This document shows, one piece after another, positions 6,839 through 14,760 of a stretch of 18,261 bases of DNA; positions within the stretch are counted from its first letter, which is position 1, and the number at the start of each line of letters is the position of its first letter. The notes under the pieces were generated by a model. The model had not been told where the DNA came from, ran no database searches, and saw nothing but the letters and a program-made list of their open reading frames with translations. The stretch is from contig DCQY01000032.1 of NCBI GenBank assembly GCA_002323995.1, positions 1-18,261 on the forward strand, given 5' to 3'. Made by a program: the position numbers and the translations under genes. The DNA is from Akkermansiaceae bacterium UBA1506. Its GTDB lineage: Bacteria > Verrucomicrobiota > Verrucomicrobiia > Verrucomicrobiales > DEV007.

Positions 6839-8161
6839 ATGAACTCATTCCCTCACTCCCGCCGCCGATTCGTTCGTGACCTTGGGGTATCCGCTGCTGC
6901 CCTGCCTTTCCTGACCGGTCTGCCCGGCTTGAGTGCCTCTAGCGCCAGTAGCAAGAAGCGACTCATCTTCATGTTTTCGCCAAACGGAACCATACCGGCG
7001 AATTTCTGGCCCGACAATCAGGGGACCGATTATGACCTGAAGCGCATCCTCAAGCCGCTGGCTCCTTTCCAAAGCGAAGTCATGCCTCTTCGCGGGATCA
7101 ACAACAAGGTTGGCGGTGACGGTGATCGCCACATGCGGGGGATGAGTTGCCTGCTTACCGGAACCGAACTTCTCCCGGGAAATATTCAGGGTGGCTCCGA
7201 CACACCTGCAGGATGGGCGAGCGGCATTTCCATTGACCAGGAATTGCGGAACTTCTATCAAAGCAGGGAAGAAACACGAACCCGATTTGGCTCCCTCGAA
7301 TTTGGGGTAGCAGTGCCAAATCGGGCCGATCCCTGGACCCGTATGTCATATCGTGGACCCAACCAACCCGTTGCGCCGATCGACGATCCTGAGCAAATGC
7401 TAACCAAGCTTTACGGCCAGCAAAAGGACAAGGAAAGTTTGACCAGCATCATCGATGTCGTGCGAGAAGATCTTGCCCGTGTCTCAAAGAACCTCGGCGC
7501 CGAAGACAGGGGCCGCCTCGAAGAACATCTCACTCTCGTTCGAGAAATGGAGACCGAACTCCAAAACGATGACAGCGATACAGAACTGAACCATCCCTTA
7601 CCTGACATCGATCCGGATATTGAACTGGTGAACGATAACACGCCCCGGATCAGCCGGATGCAGATTGACCTACTCGTCAATGCAATGGCCAACGATATGA
7701 CCCGAATCGGAACGCTGCAATACATGCGATCAGTCGGGCAGGCCCGGATGAACTGGCTTGGAATTAAGGAGGGACACCATGGGCTCTCTCACGAGCCGAA
7801 TTCCAACAAGAAAGCTGAGGAAAAGCTGACCCAGATCAACGAATGGTTTGCCGGAGAACTCGCCTACCTGACCAGGCGTCTCTCTGACACCCCAGAACCT
7901 GGAGCCGATGGCAGTATGCTCGATCACACCCTGATCGTTTGGCTCAACGAACTTGGTATCGGGAACCGCCATACGCTTACCGACATCCCCTTCGTCCTCA
8001 TCGGCGGCAGGGCTCATGGCATCAAGACCGGGCGCCATCTTATGTTTGAAGGAGCCGCCCACAACAAGCTCTGGCTAACCTTAGCTCAGTCCATGGGGCA
8101 CGATCTCCAAACCTTTGGAACGGAGGAGCTTTGTGAGGGCGGTGCTCTAGACCTGGCCTAA
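6839..8161 (+). CDS. DUF1552 family Tat-exported protein
   Basis: A 440-residue protein with a twin-arginine signal: SRRRFVRDLG (7-16), a hydrophobic stretch LPFLTGLPGL, and likely cleavage near residue 33-38. It would therefore be exported folded to the periplasm. The body matches the DUF1552 family: RLIFMFSPNGTIPANFWP (41-58), GDRHMRGMSCLLTG (95-108), SIDQELRNF (131-139), SLEFGV (152-157), and the C-terminal WLNELGIGNRHTLTDIPFVLIGG (368-390) with GRAHGIKTGRHL. DUF1552/DUF1501 proteins are thought to share the alkaline-phosphatase/sulfatase-like fold, but catalytic metal ligands cannot be assigned here. These genes are nearly always found next to a DUF1592 cytochrome, as here (10-nt gap, same strand), so they probably act on the same substrate or complex. 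The stop TAA overlaps the stop of the opposing tspO gene (CTAA shared), leaving no room for a terminator between them. Confidence 0.92.
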   Translation: MNSFPHSRRRFVRDLGVSAAALPFLTGLPGLSASSASSKKRLIFMFSPNGTIPANFWPDNQGTDYDLKRILKPLAPFQSEVMPLRGINNKVGGDGDRHMRGMSCLLTGTELLPGNIQGGSDTPAGWASGISIDQELRNFYQSREETRTRFGSLEFGVAVPNRADPWTRMSYRGPNQPVAPIDDPEQMLTKLYGQQKDKESLTSIIDVVREDLARVSKNLGAEDRGRLEEHLTLVREMETELQNDDSDTELNHPLPDIDPDIELVNDNTPRISRMQIDLLVNAMANDMTRIGTLQYMRSVGQARMNWLGIKEGHHGLSHEPNSNKKAEEKLTQINEWFAGELAYLTRRLSDTPEPGADGSMLDHTLIVWLNELGIGNRHTLTDIPFVLIGGRAHGIKTGRHLMFEGAAHNKLWLTLAQSMGHDLQTFGTEELCEGGALDLA

Positions 8162-8631
8162 CGATTTAGCCACCAGTAGCCCGCATTGAGGTAGGTGGCA
8201 TAGCCTACCCAGATGGCGTAGGGGATCAGCAGGCGGCCAGCCAACTTATCGGCGCTGCTTATCTTAATGATGGCGCAAGGCAGCAGGAGCAGCAGCGCTG
8301 TGATAATGATCAAAGCGACTCCCATCCAATGAAGCCCGAAGAACACTGGCGACCACGCCAGGTTTAAGATCAGCTGAGCGAGGAATAGGCCGAACGCTTG
8401 CTTCTTCCGTAATCCCGGCTCGACCCTATGCCAGATAAGAGCTAAAGAGATGCCCATCATCGAATAGAGCGCAGTCCAAACTGGCCCGAAGACTGCATTC
8501 GGTGGCACGCCCGGGGGCTTCTCGAGAGCCGAATACCAACCCGTGATAGCCGGCGTGGTCACCACGGCTCCAAGACCGCCCAACAATACGATCGACAGCA
8601 TGCAGGTCAAAATCTTCACCCAAAGTTTCAT
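8158..8631 (-). CDS. tspO: TspO/MBR family membrane protein
   Basis: A 157-residue protein with five hydrophobic segments, the size and topology of TspO (bacterial homologue of the mitochondrial translocator protein). Signature stretches, numbered from the ATG at 8631: GWYSALEKPPGVPPNAVFGP (31-50) with VWTALYSMMG after it, LILNLAWSPVFFGLHW (87-102), and PYAIWVGYATYLNAGYWWLN (137-156). Family knowledge: these bind porphyrins/tetrapyrroles and cholesterol-like ligands in a membrane pocket and influence stress or tetrapyrrole responses; in bacteria the role varies. A TTG at 8637 is an alternative start. The strong purine-rich Shine-Dalgarno tract just upstream would be 5 nt from TTG and 11 nt from ATG, so the choice is uncertain by two codons. 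The gene is monocistronic, convergent with the DUF1552 gene and divergent from rsgA. Confidence 0.95.
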   Translation of the reverse strand: MKLWVKILTCMLSIVLLGGLGAVVTTPAITGWYSALEKPPGVPPNAVFGPVWTALYSMMGISLALIWHRVEPGLRKKQAFGLFLAQLILNLAWSPVFFGLHWMGVALIIITALLLLLPCAIIKISSADKLAGRLLIPYAIWVGYATYLNAGYWWLNR

Positions 8632-8642
8632 GCTCAAACCTA

Positions 8643-8654
8643 CCCTCCTCCTCC
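8643..8654 (-). promoter_or_regulatory. Strong Shine-Dalgarno tract of tspO
   Basis: The minus strand reads GGAGGAGGAGGG here (complement of 8643-8654), 5 nt before a TTG (8637) and 11 nt before the ATG (8631). It stands out because most other genes in the window lack any recognisable ribosome-binding site. It also makes the upstream TTG a real contender for the tspO start. Confidence 0.75.
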
Positions 8655-8721
8655 GCTTCGGCGACTCATTCTTTTAACTTTTCGGGTGAAGGTTCGTCAG
8701 GCTCCGATACAGTTTCCTCTT

Positions 8722-9849
8722 ATGACTCTCACCGAGTTAGGATGGAATGACGCCTTTGAGCGGGAGTTCGCCCCTTTTGCCAAGAGGGGGTGGAAACCGG
8801 CGCGCCTCATTCGTGACAACAAGATCACCTACGGTGCTCTGCTTGAAGGCGGTGAGGAATACGAAGTAATCATGAGCGGCAAAGTGTATCACGATGCCGA
8901 ATGCGATGCAGAATTGCCTGCAGTCGGCGACTGGGTCGCGCTTGAAATCGGCACGGGCGATCTTGATACCGTCATCCGTTCACGACTTTCCCGACAAACC
9001 TGCTTTTCACGCAAAACGCCCGGGAAAAGCACCGAAGAACAGGTCATAGCATCTAACGTCGATATCGTCTGCGTCGTCACAGATGCTGATACGGATTTCA
9101 ATCTCCGTCGAATGGAACGCTACTTCACTCTGATCGGCAGGAGTCGGGCACAAGCAGTTGTCATGGTTAATAAGTCCGATTTATTTCCCTCCGAGCAGAA
9201 CGAAAAAGCGGCCGCCGCCATTCGCGAAATCGCTCCTGAGGCTGAAGTTTTCGTTACAAGCGCGGTCGATGGCCAGAATGTCTCTGCGATCGAATCTCAT
9301 CTTAAACCGGGAGTTTCCATTACCTTTGTGGGATCCAGCGGAGTCGGAAAATCTTCGCTGATTAATTCCTTGCTCGGAGAAGAATGGCAGGACGAAGGCG
9401 AGGTCAACGAAGTCACCGGCAAGGGACGGCATACCACCACGGCACGGGAACTGATCGTTCTCGAGCAGGGAGGCATCCTCATCGATAACCCCGGAATTCG
9501 AGAAGTTCAGATGTGGACCGACGAATCTACCTTGCGTGAACGTTTCGCTGACATCGAAGCACTCGCTCTTCAGTGCAAATTTCACGACTGCAAACACCGC
9601 ACAGACGAAGGCTGTGCCATCCGTGCCGCCGTCGAAAATAGAGAACTCTCCAGCGAACGCTACGAAGCCTTCCTCAAGCTCGATGAAGAGATCGCTCATC
9701 TCAAAAAGCGCCTCAAGAAACGCAAGATGACCATCGAAAGGCGCAACAAACGCGACCACCGCATCAAGGCTCGCAACCTCGCTGACAGAATTGACCACGA
9801 ACGAGAGCTGAAGCCCAAAGCCGACGAGTTTTTTACCCATGAAGATTAG
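8722..9849 (+). CDS. rsgA: Ribosome small subunit-dependent GTPase RsgA
   Basis: A 375-residue circularly permuted GTPase that acts in late 30S subunit maturation in the cytoplasm. From the chosen Met: an N-terminal OB-fold region (about 45-100) after the MTLTELGW leader seen in the longer RsgA subfamily, then G4 VNKSDL (149-154), G5 TSA (179-181), G1 GSSGVGKSS (204-212), G2 GRHTTT (235-240) and G3 DNPG (255-258), the expected G4-G5-G1-G2-G3 order. The zinc-binding tail has Cys285, Cys290, His292 and Cys298 (CKFHDCKHRTDEGC). A lysine/arginine-rich C-terminal helix (about 325-365) is likely to contact rRNA. A GTG at 8686 would add 12 residues, but MTLTELGW is the familiar N-terminus and is preferred. 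No Shine-Dalgarno sequence precedes it. The stop overlaps the engB start by 11 nt, implying co-translation. Confidence 0.95.
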   Translation: MTLTELGWNDAFEREFAPFAKRGWKPARLIRDNKITYGALLEGGEEYEVIMSGKVYHDAECDAELPAVGDWVALEIGTGDLDTVIRSRLSRQTCFSRKTPGKSTEEQVIASNVDIVCVVTDADTDFNLRRMERYFTLIGRSRAQAVVMVNKSDLFPSEQNEKAAAAIREIAPEAEVFVTSAVDGQNVSAIESHLKPGVSITFVGSSGVGKSSLINSLLGEEWQDEGEVNEVTGKGRHTTTARELIVLEQGGILIDNPGIREVQMWTDESTLRERFADIEALALQCKFHDCKHRTDEGCAIRAAVENRELSSERYEAFLKLDEEIAHLKKRLKKRKMTIERRNKRDHRIKARNLADRIDHERELKPKADEFFTHED

Positions 9850-10429
9850 TTTCGCCCGCTTTGCCACCAGTGCTGCCGACTACCGTGACTGCCCATCCGC
9901 AGAGCTTCCTGAGTTTGCTTTTATCGGACGATCAAACGTCGGCAAGTCTTCACTACTCAATATGCTGTGCAACCAGAAAGCCCTCGCCCGTGTTTCGCAG
10001 AAACCCGGGCACACCAGGCTCATCAATTTCTTCGTTGTGAATGAAGGCTGGTGCCTCGTCGACCTGCCTGGCTATGGCTACGCAAAAGCACCCAAGGCGG
10101 AAAGGAACCGGTTCAACGATTTCGTGGCCGATTACCTTGAGTATCGCGAAGGGCTCACCCACGTGTTCGTCCTAATCGACTCCCGGCACGAGCCTCAGAA
10201 AATCGACATCGACTTCGTGACTTGGCTGGTCGAATGCGAAGTCCCCTTCTCTCTAGTCTTCACCAAGTCCGACAAAAGTAAACCGGGCCGAATCAAGGCC
10301 AACCGTGACCTGTTTCTTAAGGCGCTCTCCGAATATGTCGATGGAGAGCCTCCAACTTTTATCACTTCGTCAAAGAACAATGACGGTCGCCCTGAACTCC
10401 TTCGTGCTATTGGAACCATGATAGCTTAA
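9839..10429 (+). CDS. engB: Ribosome biogenesis GTP-binding protein EngB/YsxC/YihA
   Basis: A 196-residue single-domain GTPase, the usual length for EngB/YsxC, needed for 50S subunit assembly and normally essential. Motifs: G1 GRSNVGKSS (30-38), G2 Thr59 in KPGHTRLINFF, G3 DLPGYGYAK (75-83), G4 TKSDK (142-146) and G5 TSS (176-178). The DLPGYGYA sequence is diagnostic of this family. The ATG lies inside the last codons of rsgA, so the two assembly GTPases, one for each subunit, are translationally coupled in one mRNA. The gene converges on hrpA with only 8 nt between the stops, and no terminator hairpin is visible there. Confidence 0.96.
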   Translation: MKISFARFATSAADYRDCPSAELPEFAFIGRSNVGKSSLLNMLCNQKALARVSQKPGHTRLINFFVVNEGWCLVDLPGYGYAKAPKAERNRFNDFVADYLEYREGLTHVFVLIDSRHEPQKIDIDFVTWLVECEVPFSLVFTKSDKSKPGRIKANRDLFLKALSEYVDGEPPTFITSSKNNDGRPELLRAIGTMIA

Positions 10430-10437
10430 AGCGACAA

Positions 10438-13400
10438 CTACTTCAGCCGCGCTTTAATTTCGGGGGCGAAAGTGTGGAGCCGCAGAGCCCAGTCCTCGTC
10501 CAGCCATTTTTCGCGAGCCACCGCTTCAGGACATCGCTCGCATTCACAAGCGGTCTCCCCCTCCCAGATTGCGGCAGCGTTCTCGTGATATCGCTCAAGT
10601 TTTTGGAGATCCTTGATCGGTGGGGAGCCTAACATTCGAGTCAGGCGTAGTTCCAACCCCTGCCAGTGGATCAGCTTCCGCCACAAATTCCCGGTCAAGA
10701 CCCACCCAGGGGCAAGAAGACTGTTGAAATGTTCCCGGGCGTCCGCCAGAGACTCTTCATATCCAGACTCAGAATTCTCCAGTAACCTGTTGACCGTTTC
10801 AATGATCCTAAGAATTCTTTTGACCGTTCCACAGAGATTGGACATGTAATCAAACAGTTGAACCTCAGTCCGCTCTTTTGCTTCGTTCCATTCGCTTAAT
10901 TTTAGCGGCTCTTCGATGAGATCGCCGAGGGCCCGCCTCAAGAGATCCTCCCTATTTCGAGAGGGATCAGGACCGATATTTGAAAGCAGCCAGCCCTCAC
11001 CTGAGGTCAAAAATTCAAGGTCTGAACTCTTGGGCTGAAGAGAAGGGTTCGGAGCCATCTTTCGCGATGGCTGCCTACTCGTTTCTCCAAACGCCAAGGC
11101 AATAGAGCCGAACCTGTTTGGTTGCGCTGCCTCCGGCTTTGGGCGACTCGGCTGCAGAAGCTTAGACGCTTCCTCTCTGCCAAAAAGGACGCTCTCCAAT
11201 CCGTTCACCAGTGTTTCATTTTCCAAACGGAACAATTTCGCCGCTCCCAAACGATGCTGAAAAACCGAACAGGCTTCACTGGGCCACAGCTTCATCGCCA
11301 CCGCCCCCGATCCATCGTCAAACAGGCGAGGAAATCCCTTCGTATGTCGATCGAGTTCTACCGCTGATGGGAGGTCACCAAAATTCCATGTCCCGATGCC
11401 ACTGCGTTCGAACTTACCCTGCGAGACCTTCTTGAAGCGGTCCTTTACTTGCCCTGAGAGGCGCTCTTGCAAGCCAGAGAGATCGCGCCCAACCGCGATT
11501 ACTTTTTCCCGGTCGTCGACAATCGCATAACGCATCTGCAGATAGCTGGGCAGGCGATCAAGATCGAAAGCCTCCACCGTAAGTTCGATCTCGTAGTTCT
11601 CCTTCATGAAGTCCACAAGCGCCTCCAAGAGGCTGCAACGAGGTTCATAGTCCTCCCACGACGCGATGAACTCTTCCACCACCTCGCGACTCGCGGGCAA
11701 CAATGTGCGCGTCTCTTTTCGCAGGCAACGCACCAGCGAGGCTACTTTTTCAGCGAGCCAGCCGGTAACAAGCCACTCTCCAAACCATGCTGGCAAGTGA
11801 GGTAGCTCCACTAACGGAACTTCAAGTGTGATGCCGTCGGCTTCTTCCGAGGGATTGTGGAGATAGTGAAGGTTCAACTCCGTTGCACCATCAACAGAAA
11901 GAATGGAATCTGGGTAGTGCTCAACGCGCAGCGGCTCTACTTGTGGTAGCAGGCAATCGTCTAGGGCAAAGTCAATGACTCCGGGATTCTCACCAGCCAC
12001 CCACTGCGCAAAGTCCTTTTGCGTGCAAATCGCTTCGGGAAGCCGCTCTTCGTAGAACGACACGATTGCTTCCGGATGAATCAATCCTCCAATCCGGCGC
12101 ATCTTGTGTTCCAGCCTCTCCGCCGCCGCGATGGTTTCCCGATTGCGAGCCAAAGCTGGGATCGGCGCCCGCGTGTTACCATTAACGAGGGCTTCTAACA
12201 AGAAGACCTCACGCGCCACCTTTCGATCAATTCGGCCATAGTGAACCGGTCGTTTATCAACCACTGGAAGGCCAAACGCGATAACCCGCTCCTGCCCGTA
12301 AACGGCACCCTGATCCCGATCCCACTGCGGATTGCTATACCTGTAGCGACAAAGATGCGGTGCTACCCTCTCCATCCACGCCGGGTCAAACATCGCCGCG
12401 TTCCGCGCATAAAGTTTGGCTGTCTCCACCATCTCAAACGCCATCGTCCATGACGGAGAAGTCTTGAATACCCCGGAGCCGGGAAAGAGATAGAACTCTG
12501 AGTTCCTCGCACCCTTGTAACCTGGCTTTTGATCTCTCTTCATCCCGATTTGGGAGGGAATCGCCGCAAGAATGGCTCGATGCAAGGCCTCAGAATAAGT
12601 GTCCTCGGGGTCGGCTAATCCCCTTTTTGCCGAGGGTAGCCTCCATTTCATTTCACGAAGACAGTCCCGCAACTCCCGATGCAGATTCATCCATTCCTGG
12701 ACTCGTCGAAAGTTGAGAAAGTTCTTTTGGCAAAAGCGCCTCAACTCGTTGTTCGATTTCTTGCGAGCTTCATGTATCGCAAACCACCACCTTAACCAGC
12801 TCGTAAAATCAGACCGCTTATCCTTGAACTGCCCGTGAGCACTGTCGGCGGCTTCTTGCTTCTCCTTGGGGCGCTCCTTGGGATCCTGAACCGTCAGTGC
12901 ACTTGCCACAATGAGGCCCTCTTCAAGGCATTTCTCTTCCTTGGCGGCGACCAGAATACGCCCCACACGGGGGTCCACGGGAAGACGGGCAAGCGACTGT
13001 CCCGTTTTGGTAAGTTGAAATTGACTTCCGTGCTTTTCGATCGCTCCGATTTCATCGAGCACCCGATAGGCCTGAGCGACTCGCTTTGGTTGCGGCGGAT
13101 CGACAAAAGGAAACTCTAACGGGTCTCCAAGACCAAGATGCTCCATCTGCAGCACCACCCCGGCAAGATTGGATCGTAGAATCTCCGGATCCGTGAATTC
13201 CTCTCGTTCATTGAAATCCTCCTCCGAGTATAACCTAACGCATACGCCTTCGCTGATTCGTCCACATCGACCCCGACGCTGACGAGCACTGGCCTTTGAA
13301 ATTGGTTCGACCTGGAGTCGCTGAATACCGGAACCTGGATCATGACGACTGACGCGTGCGATTCCCGAATCAACCACGAAGCGGATACCGGGAATGGTTA

Positions 13401-14259
13401 GCGAAGTCTCAGCCACATTAGTTGCCAAAATAAGTCGCCGTCTTACCTCCATGGGCTGGAACACGGCCTGCTGCTCCTTCCCTGCTTGCCTTGCAAAGAG
13501 GGGCAGAACCAGCGTATCAGCGTACTTTCGTCCCTCCAAGAGGTCAGCAGCATCGCGGATCTCCCGCTCCCCAGGAAGAAAAACGAGCGTATCTCCAAGC
13601 CGATCTCGTTGCCCCAGTTCCTCCACTGCTCGCGCCACCTGCTCCGACAGTCGCTCTCGCTCATGCAGCGGTTCCTGGTACTCGTCTTCAACGGGAAAGG
13701 TCCGGCCTTCCACCTCGATCACCGGAGCATCTCCAAAGAACTGCGAAAACGATCCGGCATCTAGAGTCGCCGAAGAAATGACGATCTTGAGATCCTTTCG
13801 CCTCTTCAAGGTGCCGTGCAGATAGCCGAGAATGAAGTCAATGTTTAGCGACCGCTCATGAGCCTCGTCAATGATCAGGGTATCATACTGCCGTAAATCG
13901 CGATCATGCCTGGTCTCGGCCAGAAGGACCCCGTCGGTCATAAATTTGACAGCAGTGGTGCTGCGCTCGGTACGATCCTCGAAGCGAATCTGGTAACCTA
14001 CCTCCTTGCCAAGAGGCACCTCCAGTTCCTGGGCCACTCGGCGAGCCACAGATGTAGCCGCAATTCGTCTCGGCTGGGTGCAGCCGATCCGCTTCCCTCT
14101 GACACCACGCCCCATTTCTAGCGCAATTTTGGGTAACTGGGTCGTTTTTCCCGAACCCGTATCACCACACACGATAACAACCTGATGCTTTGTCAGAGCT
14201 TCACGAATATCATCTCGCCGGCGCGAAACCGGCAAAGCATCTGGAAATAAGATTTTCAC
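10438..14259 (-). CDS. hrpA: ATP-dependent RNA helicase HrpA (DEAH-box)
   Basis: A 1273-residue DEAH-box helicase, near the length of E. coli HrpA (about 1300). Motif I GDTGSGKT (32-39), Ia TQPRRIAA (61-68), II DEAH (131-134), III SAT (163-165), IV FLPGERE (227-233), V ATNVAETSLT (279-288) and VI QRRGRCGR (327-334). An HA2 region (about 400-525), an OB-type segment (about 545-640) and the long DUF3418-type C-terminal half follow. The C-terminal extension distinguishes HrpA from HrpB. Family knowledge: HrpA unwinds RNA and has been linked to rescue of stalled or collided ribosomes and to mRNA processing. The start is GTG: an in-frame TAG lies two codons upstream and GGAGG precedes it by 11 nt. 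The roughly 70-residue N-terminal extension of the E. coli protein is absent, as in many bacterial relatives. No frameshift was seen. Confidence 0.96.
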   Translation of the reverse strand: MKILFPDALPVSRRRDDIREALTKHQVVIVCGDTGSGKTTQLPKIALEMGRGVRGKRIGCTQPRRIAATSVARRVAQELEVPLGKEVGYQIRFEDRTERSTTAVKFMTDGVLLAETRHDRDLRQYDTLIIDEAHERSLNIDFILGYLHGTLKRRKDLKIVISSATLDAGSFSQFFGDAPVIEVEGRTFPVEDEYQEPLHERERLSEQVARAVEELGQRDRLGDTLVFLPGEREIRDAADLLEGRKYADTLVLPLFARQAGKEQQAVFQPMEVRRRLILATNVAETSLTIPGIRFVVDSGIARVSRHDPGSGIQRLQVEPISKASARQRRGRCGRISEGVCVRLYSEEDFNEREEFTDPEILRSNLAGVVLQMEHLGLGDPLEFPFVDPPQPKRVAQAYRVLDEIGAIEKHGSQFQLTKTGQSLARLPVDPRVGRILVAAKEEKCLEEGLIVASALTVQDPKERPKEKQEAADSAHGQFKDKRSDFTSWLRWWFAIHEARKKSNNELRRFCQKNFLNFRRVQEWMNLHRELRDCLREMKWRLPSAKRGLADPEDTYSEALHRAILAAIPSQIGMKRDQKPGYKGARNSEFYLFPGSGVFKTSPSWTMAFEMVETAKLYARNAAMFDPAWMERVAPHLCRYRYSNPQWDRDQGAVYGQERVIAFGLPVVDKRPVHYGRIDRKVAREVFLLEALVNGNTRAPIPALARNRETIAAAERLEHKMRRIGGLIHPEAIVSFYEERLPEAICTQKDFAQWVAGENPGVIDFALDDCLLPQVEPLRVEHYPDSILSVDGATELNLHYLHNPSEEADGITLEVPLVELPHLPAWFGEWLVTGWLAEKVASLVRCLRKETRTLLPASREVVEEFIASWEDYEPRCSLLEALVDFMKENYEIELTVEAFDLDRLPSYLQMRYAIVDDREKVIAVGRDLSGLQERLSGQVKDRFKKVSQGKFERSGIGTWNFGDLPSAVELDRHTKGFPRLFDDGSGAVAMKLWPSEACSVFQHRLGAAKLFRLENETLVNGLESVLFGREEASKLLQPSRPKPEAAQPNRFGSIALAFGETSRQPSRKMAPNPSLQPKSSDLEFLTSGEGWLLSNIGPDPSRNREDLLRRALGDLIEEPLKLSEWNEAKERTEVQLFDYMSNLCGTVKRILRIIETVNRLLENSESGYEESLADAREHFNSLLAPGWVLTGNLWRKLIHWQGLELRLTRMLGSPPIKDLQKLERYHENAAAIWEGETACECERCPEAVAREKWLDEDWALRLHTFAPEIKARLK

Positions 14260-14270
14260 GAACTAGTCGG

Positions 14271-14275
14271 CCTCC
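14271..14275 (-). promoter_or_regulatory. Shine-Dalgarno of hrpA
   Basis: GGAGG on the minus strand ends 11 nt before the GTG at 14259. With the in-frame TAG at 14263-14265 it fixes the hrpA start. The spacing is slightly long but usable. Confidence 0.6.
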
Positions 14276-14295
14276 GCAGCCATGCCATCGGGGGA

Positions 14296-14311
14296 TTTGA
14301 ATTTCAAATTC
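14296..14311. repeat. AT-rich overlapping palindromes between hrpA and the VOC gene
   Basis: Two overlapping perfect dyads share this 16-bp stretch: TTTGAATTTCAAA (14296-14308) and GAATTTCAAATTC (14299-14311), each 6+1+6. They sit immediately upstream of the -35 of the predicted VOC promoter and between two divergent genes, a typical place for a regulator-binding site. Short AT-rich palindromes also arise by chance, so the operator role is inference. Confidence 0.45.
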
Positions 14312-14312
14312 G

Positions 14313-14341
14313 TTTACGCCGCCTCTTTCGAGTCGTATAAC
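14313..14341 (+). promoter_or_regulatory. Predicted sigma70-type promoter of the VOC gene
   Basis: TTTACG (14313-14318) and TATAAC (14336-14341) are separated by 17 bp, with 4/6 and 5/6 matches to the -35 and -10 consensus. Transcription would start around 14348, only about five bases before the ATG at 14354. The mRNA would therefore be essentially leaderless, and a longer reading frame beginning at 14282 is ruled unlikely. Confidence 0.5.
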
Positions 14342-14353
14342 TGTGATTCTACC

Positions 14354-14707
14354 ATGCTCAACGTCGAGAAAATCAAATATACCATCTGGGCTGCGGACTC
14401 TGAACGAGCTGCCAACTTCTACCAATCTGTCTTTGGGGCAACCCCCGTTCGCCAGAATCCGCACATTACCGAACTCGATATCGCTGGCGGACTCATCGCC
14501 ATTCATGGTGGCGGTGACGGCAAGAAAACGTGGACTGGAATCACCCTTCAGGTCGCTGATGTGGTGGAGGGAGCCGCTGCTGTCCGAGCTGCCGGTGGCC
14601 AGTGCCCCCGTGAACCAAAGCCAGAAGATGGCGAGCCTCCGCACCTTGCTATGTGCACTGACACCGAGGGGAACGAGATCATGCTCACACGTGATCGAGG
14701 GCGATGA
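14354..14707 (+). CDS. VOC-fold (glyoxalase/bleomycin-resistance-like) protein
   Basis: A 117-residue single-module VOC protein. The N-terminal beta-alpha unit IKYTIWAADSERAANFYQSV (7-26) with VFG after it, and the C-terminal PPHLAMCTDTEGNEIMLTRD (95-114), are the two recognisable halves of the vicinal oxygen chelate fold. WTGITLQVADVVEGAAAVRA (60-79) starts the second module. The usual metal ligands of true glyoxalases are not obvious: Lys8 stands where the first His/Gln is expected, and Met110 where the final Glu of the NxIEL pattern lies. It may be a binding protein or use other ligands, so no substrate is assigned. The frame is open from 14282, but the promoter at 14313-14341 and the family's normal N-terminus favour the ATG at 14354. 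It lies 53 nt before the MFS/spermidine-synthase fusion and is divergent from hrpA. Confidence 0.82.
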   Translation: MLNVEKIKYTIWAADSERAANFYQSVFGATPVRQNPHITELDIAGGLIAIHGGGDGKKTWTGITLQVADVVEGAAAVRAAGGQCPREPKPEDGEPPHLAMCTDTEGNEIMLTRDRGR

Positions 14708-14760
14708 TCCAACCCTGCTAATTCCACACAACCATTTCGCACTCTGACGGTTTAACAGAC

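Noticed and set aside
8686..8721. GTG start adding 12 residues to RsgA
   Set aside because: The added residues do not resemble the family; MTLTELGW at 8722 matches the usual N-terminus, and no Shine-Dalgarno sequence supports the GTG.
9181..9867. A 228-codon open frame on the minus strand
   Set aside because: It is antisense to rsgA, whose GTPase and zinc motifs are all in the plus-strand frame; the antisense translation shows no recognisable domain.
14210..14731. A 173-codon minus-strand frame opposite the VOC gene
   Set aside because: It overlaps both the hrpA start and the VOC gene, has no family resemblance, and the hrpA start signals lie inside it.
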